From: an uncultured Tessaracoccus sp.
GTDB lineage: Bacteria > Actinomycetota > Actinomycetes > Propionibacteriales > Propionibacteriaceae
Direction of reading: 5' to 3'
Length of the DNA stretch: 64,000 nt
NCBI RefSeq assembly: GCF_943914565.1
Contig: NZ_CALUCN010000006.1
Coordinates: 62,001-126,000, forward strand
Each line of letters starts with the position of its first letter. Position 1 is the first letter of the stretch. The notes beneath the pieces are model-generated. The model did no database searches, was not told the DNA's origin, and saw only the letters and a list, made by a program, of their open reading frames with translations. A program made the translations under genes and the position numbers. Positions 57,965 to 64,000 of this stretch are shown piece after piece.

Positions 57965-59177
57965 AGCGCTGGTCGCGCGTGCGCCCGATGGTGTCCGGGG
58001 TGCCCAGCCACGCGACCGCGCCCAGGAAGACGATGCCGCCGGTCACCGCGAACGCGACGCCGTAGCCGGCCGCGTCGGCGATCGCGCCGGCGACGAGGGG
58101 CCCGAGGATCGAGCCCACGTCGGTCACCATCTGCGTGGTGGCGACGACCTTGCCGGCCGAGCGGTCGCTGCCCACGACGTCGGCGATGACCGCCTGCGAG
58201 GCCGGGTTGAACATACCGGTGCCGAAGCCCGCGAGCAGGCAGGCGAGGAAGACCGTGAGGTGGCCGGAGAACAGCCCGAACGACGCGGTGAACCCACCGC
58301 ACATCGCGAGCCCCCACAGGATCATCGGCTTGCGCCCCACGCGGTCCGCGTAGTGGGACGCGAACGGCAGCGCGATGGCGGTGCCGACGGCGAACAGCGC
58401 CAGCGCGGCGCCCGAGACCCAGGCGCTGCGTGAGACCGTCGCCGAGACGAACAGCGGCACGAGCGCGATGCGGACGCCGAAGTTCGCCCAGCCGTGGCCG
58501 AACAGCCCCGGCAGGTTCGCGACGAAAGCCCGGTCCCGCAGCGCCTCCGCGAGCGTCATCGGCGTCGACTCCGCCTGGCCCGCGACCGTGTGCCCGGGTG
58601 ACGTCGAGGGCATCCTCGCCCACATGATCACGCCCGCCACGAGCAGGGCCGAGGCGTAGATCAGGAACGGCACGGCGATGCCGAACTCCGCCAGAGTGCC
58701 ACCGAAGACCGGCCCCACCATGTTGCCGATCATGAACATCGCGCCGTACATGGCCGTGACGCGTCCGCGCATGTGCCGCGGCGCGATCCGGATGAGCAGG
58801 CCCATCGCCGCGACGGTGAACATGACCGACCCGATCCCGCCCATCGAGCGGAAGAGCAGCAGCTGCCAGTAGTCGCCGGCGAAGGCGGTCAGCGCCGTCG
58901 AGATCGCGACGATGAAGACGCCCGCGATGTACGTCCGCTTCTCACCGAACCGACCGACGAGCAGGCCGGCCGGCGTCGCCCACGCGAGCCGGAGCACGGC
59001 GAACGAGCTGATGACGACGCTCGTGGCGGTGACCGCCGCGTCGGGGAACACCGCCGCGGCCATGTCGTGCGCGAGCTGGGGCAGGACGGGCGCGATGAGC
59101 CCGAACCCCATCGCGATGACGAAGGCGGCAGCCAACAGCACCCAGACCGTGGGTGGCATGCGTTCCTTCGTGCTCAT
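57963..59177 (-). CDS. MFS transporter, drug-efflux-like
   Basis: A 404-residue major facilitator protein with twelve hydrophobic segments. The first helix MGFGLIAPVLPQLAHDM and the loop motif GLLVGRFGEKRTYIAG (motif A, G.L..R.G.K) are typical of drug:H+ antiporters. ATG 59177 is favoured over the ATG at 59186 because the latter overlaps the likely -10 element TATGAA; either would give the same mature protein. Divergent from the histidine kinase. Substrate unknown. Confidence 0.88.
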   Translation of the reverse strand: MSTKERMPPTVWVLLAAAFVIAMGFGLIAPVLPQLAHDMAAAVFPDAAVTATSVVISSFAVLRLAWATPAGLLVGRFGEKRTYIAGVFIVAISTALTAFAGDYWQLLLFRSMGGIGSVMFTVAAMGLLIRIAPRHMRGRVTAMYGAMFMIGNMVGPVFGGTLAEFGIAVPFLIYASALLVAGVIMWARMPSTSPGHTVAGQAESTPMTLAEALRDRAFVANLPGLFGHGWANFGVRIALVPLFVSATVSRSAWVSGAALALFAVGTAIALPFASHYADRVGRKPMILWGLAMCGGFTASFGLFSGHLTVFLACLLAGFGTGMFNPASQAVIADVVGSDRSAGKVVATTQMVTDVGSILGPLVAGAIADAAGYGVAFAVTGGIVFLGAVAWLGTPDTIGRTRDQR

Positions 59178-59185
59178 CGAGCTCA

Positions 59186-59191
59186 TTCATA
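59186..59191 (-). promoter_or_regulatory. Possible -10 element of the MFS gene
   Basis: TATGAA on the minus strand, 8 bases before the ATG at 59177; it would again give a leaderless or near-leaderless mRNA. Confidence 0.35.
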
Positions 59192-59232
59192 CCACTGTCG
59201 ACCAGCGATTCCCTCCCCCGAGCGCAGCCCGA

Positions 59233-59238
59233 TACCAT
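59233..59238 (+). promoter_or_regulatory. -10 element, leaderless histidine kinase start
   Basis: TACCAT ends 6 bases before the ATG at 59245; no SD motif. Confidence 0.5.
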
Positions 59239-59244
59239 CCGGGC

Positions 59245-60471
59245 ATGCACACCCGCCCCCTGCCGGCCCACTGGTTCCGCACCGACGCGCTGGTCGCGCT
59301 CGCGCTCGCGGTGGTGGGCTGCGCGATGACGTGGCTGACCGACGTGGCAGAGGCGTCGATCTTCGACCAGCCGCTCTGGCTGCAGTTCCTGGGCTCGGTC
59401 CTCATCGCGTTGCCGCTGGCGTGGCGGCGGCGCCGCCCGCTGGTGTCCGCCGGGGCGCAGACCCTGTGCTACGTGCTGGCGATGGTGGTCACCGGCGTCG
59501 ACGTCTACGCGTCGCAAGTGGCGCTGTTCCTCGGGTTCTACTCGATCGGCGCATGGTCGAGGCTCCGCGGTGCCGCGCTGGTGGAGCGCATCGCGATCTG
59601 CGTCTTCATGGCGGGGTGGCTGTTCGCCGGCATCCTGTTCCGCCTGGACGAGATCTTCCACGTCCAGCAGGTCTCCGCGACGAAGCTGCTCGCCTTCCTC
59701 GCGATCAACTCGGTCATCAACGTCGCCTACTTCACCGGCGCGTGGATCTTCGGCGACCGCGCCTGGCAGCAGGCGCTCGAGCGCGACGAGCTCGAGGCCG
59801 CCAACGAGAGCATCCGGGCCCTGCAGGCCGAGCTCGTCGCCTCCGCGATCGAGGAGGAGCGGCTGCGCATCGCCCGCGAACTGCACGACGTCGTCGCCCA
59901 CCACGTCACCGCCATGTCGGTCCAGGCCGCGGCCGCCCGCAGGCTCCTCGAGCGTGACCCTGCCCGCGCGGCGGCACCGCTGAAACACATCGAGTCCAGC
60001 GCCCGCGCCGCCGTGCAGGACCTGCGCACCATGGTGCTCACGCTGCGCGACAGCGACCAGCGCACCGGCACCGGCTCCCTGCCCACCCTGGCCGACCTCG
60101 ACGAACTCGTCGCCCTCGTCCGCGACGGCGGGCGCGACGTCACGCTCGACCGCATCGGCGACACGCCCCGGGTCAGCCCGGCCGTCGAGCTCACGCTCTA
60201 CCGCGTGGCGCAGGAGGGCCTCACCAACGCCGTGAAGCACGCGGGCCCCGTCGCGCACATCGCCGTACGGCTGCGCACCACCCCGCGCGCCGTCGAGCTC
60301 GAGGTCTCCGACGACGGGCGCGCCTCCCCGGCCCTGCTCCCGGGCAGCGGCACCGGGCTGACGGGGATGCGGGAGCGCCTCGCCGCCGTCGGTGGCACGC
60401 TCAAGGCCGGCCCGAAAGCGCGCGGCGGGTACCTGGTCCGCGCCACCGTCCCCACGGGAGGCACCGCATGA
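59245..60471 (+). CDS. Sensor histidine kinase, NarL/DesK type (HisKA_3)
   Basis: A 408-residue membrane kinase. Five or so hydrophobic segments (about 13-165) with short loops, then a coiled linker (about 170-205), HisKA_3 dimerisation domain with phospho-acceptor His214 in RIARELHDVVAHH, and an HATPase domain with N-box LTNAVKHAG and G-box GSGTGLTGMRERL. The small loops suggest sensing within the membrane, as in kinases responding to cell-envelope stress. The overlap of 4 bases with the response regulator indicates a cognate pair. It is next to an ABC-2 exporter, its probable target. Confidence 0.92.
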   Translation: MHTRPLPAHWFRTDALVALALAVVGCAMTWLTDVAEASIFDQPLWLQFLGSVLIALPLAWRRRRPLVSAGAQTLCYVLAMVVTGVDVYASQVALFLGFYSIGAWSRLRGAALVERIAICVFMAGWLFAGILFRLDEIFHVQQVSATKLLAFLAINSVINVAYFTGAWIFGDRAWQQALERDELEAANESIRALQAELVASAIEEERLRIARELHDVVAHHVTAMSVQAAAARRLLERDPARAAAPLKHIESSARAAVQDLRTMVLTLRDSDQRTGTGSLPTLADLDELVALVRDGGRDVTLDRIGDTPRVSPAVELTLYRVAQEGLTNAVKHAGPVAHIAVRLRTTPRAVELEVSDDGRASPALLPGSGTGLTGMRERLAAVGGTLKAGPKARGGYLVRATVPTGGTA

Positions 60472-61112
60472 TCCGTGTCCTGCTGGTCGACGACCAGGCG
60501 CTCATTCGCTCCGGCTTCGCCACGATCCTCGACACCGAGCCGGACATCGAGGTCGTCGGTGAGGCCGCCAACGGCGAGGAGGGGGTGCGGCTCGCGCTCG
60601 AGCTCGAGCCGGACGTCGTGTGCATGGACGTGCAGATGCCCGTGATGGACGGCATCGAGGCCACCCGCAGGCTCACCGCGCAGGGCGGGCACTCGTCGGT
60701 GCTGATCCTCACGACGTTCGACCGCGACGACTTCCTGTTCGAGACCCTGCGCGCCGGCGCGGCCGGGTTCCTGCTGAAGACCGCCGAGGCCGACGAGCTC
60801 GTCGAGGCCGTGCGCACCCTCGGCCGCGGCGAGGGGCTGCTGAGCCCGCAGGTCACGCGACGGGTGATCGCCCGGTTCGCGCAGGACGCGCCGGCGTCGC
60901 TCGGCACCGACGAGGCGGACGCCCTCACCGAACGCGAGCTCGACACCCTGCGCTGCCTCGCCCGAGGGCTCACGAACGCCGAGATCGCCGACGAGCTCGT
61001 GGTGAGCCCCGAGACCGTGAAGACCCACGTGTCGAACATCCTCCTGAAGCTGGGCGTCCGAGACCGCGTGGGCGCCGTCATCTGGGCGCACCGGCACGGT
61101 CTGGCGTCCTGA
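60468..61112 (+). CDS. Response regulator, NarL/LuxR type
   Basis: A 214-residue regulator: receiver domain 1-120 with acidic pocket Asp8-Asp9, phosphorylated Asp54 in VCMDVQMPVMDG and conserved Lys in FLLKTAEADEL; C-terminal LuxR HTH (about 148-205) with LTERELDTLRCLARGLTNAEIA in two parts and VKTHVSNILLKLGVRDR. ATG 60468 overlaps the kinase stop (ATGA). It probably activates or represses the ABC exporter downstream, perhaps through the palindrome just after its stop codon. Confidence 0.93.
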   Translation: MIRVLLVDDQALIRSGFATILDTEPDIEVVGEAANGEEGVRLALELEPDVVCMDVQMPVMDGIEATRRLTAQGGHSSVLILTTFDRDDFLFETLRAGAAGFLLKTAEADELVEAVRTLGRGEGLLSPQVTRRVIARFAQDAPASLGTDEADALTERELDTLRCLARGLTNAEIADELVVSPETVKTHVSNILLKLGVRDRVGAVIWAHRHGLAS

Positions 61113-61123
61113 GCCCAGGCGCA

Positions 61124-61139
61124 TCCCCCGTTCGGGGGA
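61124..61139. promoter_or_regulatory. Palindrome between response regulator and ABC exporter
   Basis: TCCCCCGTTCGGGGGA, a perfect 16-bp palindrome about 50 bases before the exporter -10. It is either the binding site of the response regulator or a short terminator; the minimal loop and no T-run favour the former. Confidence 0.45.
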
Positions 61140-61187
61140 GGCACAAATTCCCCTGTCAGCGGGAAGCGCGACCACGCCCGGGCTCCG

Positions 61188-61193
61188 TAGGCT
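61188..61193 (+). promoter_or_regulatory. -10 element, leaderless ABC exporter start
   Basis: TAGGCT ends 7 bases before the ATG at 61201 and only one base before the in-frame GTG at 61195, which favours the ATG. Confidence 0.5.
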
Positions 61194-61200
61194 CGTGACC

Positions 61201-62082
61201 ATGATCAGCATTCGCAACGTGCACCGGCACTTCGGTGACAAGCACGTCCTGAAGGACGTGAGCTTCGACATCAAACCGGGACTCATGACCGGCTTCGTCG
61301 GCGGCAACGGCGCCGGCAAGACCACCACCATGCGCATCATCCTGGGCGTGCTCGCCGCCCACGCGGGCGAGGTGCTCGTCGACGGCGCCCCGATCGACGA
61401 GACCTACCGTTCGAACATCGGCTACATGCCCGAGGAGCGCGGCCTCTACCCGAAGATGAAGGTGATCGACCAGCTCGTCTACCTGGGCCAGCTGCACGGT
61501 CTCTCCGCGGCCCGCGCCAAGGTTCGCGGACTCGAGCTGCTCGAGGCGCTCGAGCTCCACGGCTCCCCCACCGACACGCTCGAGTCGCTCTCGCTCGGCA
61601 ACCAGCAGCGTGCCCAGATCGCCGCCGCGCTCGTGCACGAACCAGCCGCGCTGATCCTCGACGAGCCGTTCTCAGGCCTGGACCCGATGGCCGTCGACGC
61701 GACCCTGCGCGTCCTGCGCCAGGTGGCGGCCACCGGCGCGCCGGTGCTGTTCTCGTCGCACCAGCTCGACGTCGTCGAGCGGCTCTGCGACGAGCTCGTC
61801 ATCATCGCCGACGGTGAGATCCGTGCCAGCGGCACCCGCGAGGAGCTCCTCGCCGCAGACGAGCGCAACGAGTGGGAGCTCATCACGTCGGGCGACACCG
61901 GCTGGGTCCGTGAGACCGGCGTCGACGTCCTCGAGTTCGACGGTGGCTACGTCCGTTTCCACTGCGACGACGAGGCCCGCGCCAACGCCGTGCTCGCCGA
62001 CGCCCTCGGCCGCGGCACCGTCCACCGGTTCACCCGTGTGCAGCGCAGCCTGCACGAGATCTACAAGGAGATGGCACAGTGA
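61201..62082 (+). CDS. ABC-2 exporter ATP-binding protein (NatA-like)
   Basis: A 293-residue ATPase of the drug/Na+ export group. Walker A GGNGAGKTT at 34-42, signature LSLGNQQRAQIAAAL (the LS.GNQQR form seen in NatA-like proteins), Walker B LILDEPFSGLDP and switch His in FSSHQ. The C-terminal 75 residues form the extra domain of this subfamily. It overlaps the permease gene by 4 bases. With the two-component system upstream it forms a stress-response export module; the substrate is unknown. Confidence 0.92.
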   Translation: MISIRNVHRHFGDKHVLKDVSFDIKPGLMTGFVGGNGAGKTTTMRIILGVLAAHAGEVLVDGAPIDETYRSNIGYMPEERGLYPKMKVIDQLVYLGQLHGLSAARAKVRGLELLEALELHGSPTDTLESLSLGNQQRAQIAAALVHEPAALILDEPFSGLDPMAVDATLRVLRQVAATGAPVLFSSHQLDVVERLCDELVIIADGEIRASGTREELLAADERNEWELITSGDTGWVRETGVDVLEFDGGYVRFHCDDEARANAVLADALGRGTVHRFTRVQRSLHEIYKEMAQ

Positions 62083-63200
62083 GCACCCAGTCGCAACCGA
62101 CCCTGGCGCCCCGCCCCGGATTCTGGTCGAGCGTGGGCATCGTCGCACGCCGCGAGATCGTCGTGCGGTTCCTGTCGAAGTCGTTCATCATCGGCACCGC
62201 CGTCACGCTGCTGATCATGTTGGGGCTCATGGTGTTCCTGCCCCGCATGGACTCGCTGTTCGCCGATGAGGAGGGCATGCCCGTCGCCGCGACCGCGGAG
62301 TACGTCGCCACCCTCGAGGCCACCGGCACCTACGAGGTGACCGAGGTGCCCGACGTGGATGCGGCCAAGCGCGCGGTCAAGGCCGAGGAGGTCGAGGCGG
62401 CCGTCGTCCCCGCCGCACTGGGCGACGGCGCCAGGGTGCTCGCCCTCACCGACGTGCCGGAGAACCTCGTCGCCCTGCTGTCGACGCAGCCCGAGGTCTT
62501 GCTGCTCGACCCCTTCGCGCCCAACCCGGCGATCACCTACCTCATCGCGGTCGGCTTCGGCATCGTCTGGATGATGTCCGCGGTCACGTTCGGCATGAGC
62601 ATCGCCAACTCGGTCGTCGAGGAGAAGCAGACCCGCATCGTCGAGATCCTGCTTGCCACCGTGTCCTCCCGGGCGCTGCTGACGGGCAAGATCATCGGCA
62701 ACTCCATCGCTGCGCTCACGCAGATCCTGCTCATCGTCGGCGTGGCCTTCCTCGGCATGGCCATCAACGGTGACGCGTTGCCGACGGCGAACCTCACCTG
62801 GCCGATCGTCTGGTTCGTCGTGCTGTTCCTCGTCGGGTTCGTGATGATCGCCGCGCTCTACGCGGCCGCGGCGGCGCTCGTCTCCCGCACGGAGGACCTC
62901 GCGAACGTGCAGCAGCCCATCATGTGGCTCGTCATGCTGCCGTACCTCGCCGTCATCATGCTCAACGGCAACGACACGGCCCTCACGGTGATGAGCTACA
63001 TCCCCTTCTCGGCGCCGGTCGCCATCCCGATGCGGGTGTTCACCGAGCAGATCGCGGTGTGGGAGCCGTTCCTGTCGCTGGCGATCCTCGTCGCGACGAC
63101 CACGCTCATCACGATGCTGGCCGCCCGGATCTACCGCAACGGCCTGCTGCGCACCGGCAAGCCCTTGAAGTGGCGCGAGGGCCTCATGCAGGAGGCCTGA
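62079..63200 (+). CDS. ABC-2 exporter permease (NatB-like)
   Basis: A 373-residue membrane protein with the NatB/ABC-2 layout: helix 1 (SFIIGTAVTLLIMLGLMVFLP), an external domain (about 65-150), then five to six C-terminal helices with the motif VVEEKQTRIVEILLATVSSRALLTGK, characteristic of ABC-2 permeases. GTG 62079 overlaps the ATPase stop (GTGA), with AAGGAGATGG upstream. It is convergent with purB, with a 15-base gap. Confidence 0.92.
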   Translation: MSTQSQPTLAPRPGFWSSVGIVARREIVVRFLSKSFIIGTAVTLLIMLGLMVFLPRMDSLFADEEGMPVAATAEYVATLEATGTYEVTEVPDVDAAKRAVKAEEVEAAVVPAALGDGARVLALTDVPENLVALLSTQPEVLLLDPFAPNPAITYLIAVGFGIVWMMSAVTFGMSIANSVVEEKQTRIVEILLATVSSRALLTGKIIGNSIAALTQILLIVGVAFLGMAINGDALPTANLTWPIVWFVVLFLVGFVMIAALYAAAAALVSRTEDLANVQQPIMWLVMLPYLAVIMLNGNDTALTVMSYIPFSAPVAIPMRVFTEQIAVWEPFLSLAILVATTTLITMLAARIYRNGLLRTGKPLKWREGLMQEA

Positions 63201-63215
63201 GCGAGCAGGCGCCGC

Positions 63216-64000
63216 TCAGAGCACGGCGCCCGGGCGGTAGGCGGCCGCGTCGGGATCCTCGGCGACGAGGGCCTCGACGCGGCCGACCACGTCGTCGACC
63301 TGCGTCTCGGCGGTGCCGGCCAGGTCGAGCGGACGCGTGACCAGGGCGCCCAGTTCGTCGCGGGTGAGGGGGATGCGCTCGTCGGCGGCGAGGCGGTCGA
63401 GGAGGTCGTTGGTGCGCAGACCGCCGCGCATCTCGAGCGCCACCTGCACGGCGTGTTCCTTGATCGCCTCGTGCGCGTGCTCGCGGCCGACGCCCTTGCG
63501 GACGGCTGCCATGAGCACCTTCGTCGTGGTGAGGAAGGGCAGGTAGCGCTCCAGCTCCGCCTCGATCACGGCGGGGAACGCGCCGAAGTCGGCGAGCACG
63601 GTGAGGAACGTCTCGAACAGCCCGTCGAGCGCGAAGAACGCGTCGGGCAGCGCAACGCGACGCACCACGGAACAGGACACGTCGCCCTCGTTCCACTGGT
63701 CGCCGGCCAGTTCACCCACCATCGAGACGTGGCCGCGGAGGATCACCGCGAGACCGTTGACGCGCTCGCAGGAGCGGGTGTTCATCTTGTGCGGCATCGC
63801 CGACGAGCCGACCTGGCCCTCCTTGAACCCCTCCGTGACCAGCTCGATGCCGGCCATGAGGCGGATGGTGGTGGCGACGTTGCTCGGCGCCGCGGCGATC
63901 TGCGCCAGGGCCGTGACCACGTCGTAGTCGAGGCTGCGCGGGTAGACCTGCCCCGTCGAGGTGAGCACGTGCGCGAAGCCGAGCTCGTCGGCGACGCGGG
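63216..64000 (-). CDS. purB: Adenylosuccinate lyase (3' part, continues past the window)
   Basis: The C-terminal 260 or so residues of PurB, which releases fumarate from SAICAR and from adenylosuccinate in purine synthesis. The superfamily signature GSSAMPHKMN with the catalytic Ser loop is present, preceded by QVYPRSLDYDVVTALAQIA and followed by the C-terminal ADSL domain (ERYLPFLTTTKVLMAAVRKG; HEAIKEHAVQVALEM). The reading frame stays open through base 64000 (PRVADELGFAHVLTS), so the start lies outside; GTG 63968 is internal, not the true start. Confidence 0.94.
   Translation of the reverse strand, partial: RVADELGFAHVLTSTGQVYPRSLDYDVVTALAQIAAAPSNVATTIRLMAGIELVTEGFKEGQVGSSAMPHKMNTRSCERVNGLAVILRGHVSMVGELAGDQWNEGDVSCSVVRRVALPDAFFALDGLFETFLTVLADFGAFPAVIEAELERYLPFLTTTKVLMAAVRKGVGREHAHEAIKEHAVQVALEMRGGLRTNDLLDRLAADERIPLTRDELGALVTRPLDLAGTAETQVDDVVGRVEALVAEDPDAAAYRPGAVL

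Noticed and set aside
61124..61139. Rho-independent terminator at the TCCCCCG palindrome
   Set aside because: The loop would be at most four bases, the stem short, and no T-run follows; kept instead as an operator candidate, with termination not fully excluded.

Overview
The window is high-GC DNA (roughly 70% or more in most stretches), densely coded, with many 4-bp ATGA/GTGA gene overlaps and frequent GTG starts. Gene content points to an actinobacterium: DUF3073, monomeric NADP isocitrate dehydrogenase, a three-part FGAM synthase (PurL/PurQ/PurS), YhgE/Pip, choice-of-anchor M surface protein, TAP-type exported hydrolase and AbiEi/DUF559 proteins. A member of Propionibacteriales or a neighbouring order fits, but the species cannot be named from this sequence alone. 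No rRNA, tRNA, CRISPR array, recognisable transposase or integrase was found, and no gene-free stretch exceeds 300 bases.

Layout. 1-5.5 kb: lipoprotein, AEC transporter, alpha/beta hydrolase and DUF3073 on the minus strand, then icd and a Nudix hydrolase on the plus strand. 5.5-14.05 kb: a noticeably lower-GC carbohydrate cassette (GH3 glucosidase, Opp-type ABC importer, TetR regulator) bounded by two near-identical 31-bp direct repeats. 14-24 kb: glycogen phosphorylase, a Zur-box-preceded surface protein, purF-purM and an alanine/Na+ symporter. 23.5-30 kb: a maltose-type ABC importer (malE-F-G) divergent from a LacI regulator and a GH13 alpha-glucosidase. 30-34.3 kb: YhgE/Pip membrane protein, ABC ATPase and TetR, then HPr. 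34.3-46.3 kb: exported TAP-like hydrolase, aspA with an M20 peptidase, purL, a YcaQ-like protein, a secreted subtilase, purQ-purS. 46.3-56 kb: a frameshifted PIG-L deacetylase gene, then a GH4/DeoR pair divergent from a sugar ABC importer with a PfkB kinase. 56-64 kb: purC, a DUF559 nuclease-like gene bounded by 82-bp hairpin repeats, an MFS exporter, a NarL-type two-component system next to an ABC-2 exporter, and the 3' part of purB.

How the genes work together. Seven purine biosynthesis genes (purM, F, L, Q, S, C, B) are dispersed through the window in small units. Three separate saccharide uptake and breakdown units (GH3/Opp, GH13/Mal, GH4/PfkB) each carry their own regulator (TetR, LacI, DeoR) and recognisable operator-like sites. 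Glycogen phosphorylase and HPr add to the carbon-handling theme. The two CUT1-type importers have no ATPase gene beside them, so they presumably share an ATPase encoded elsewhere.

A recurring feature is a TANNNT -10 element ending 6-8 bases before the start codon (glgP, purF, purL, purS, purC, the M20 peptidase, the YcaQ-like gene, the histidine kinase, the ABC exporter and probably the MFS gene), which suggests leaderless transcripts. The most unusual items are the two repeat-bounded inserts, two cell-wall-type proteins that end at or just after LPxTG with no membrane anchor, and a 17-bp box shared by the GH4/DeoR/ABC locus and the PIG-L gene.
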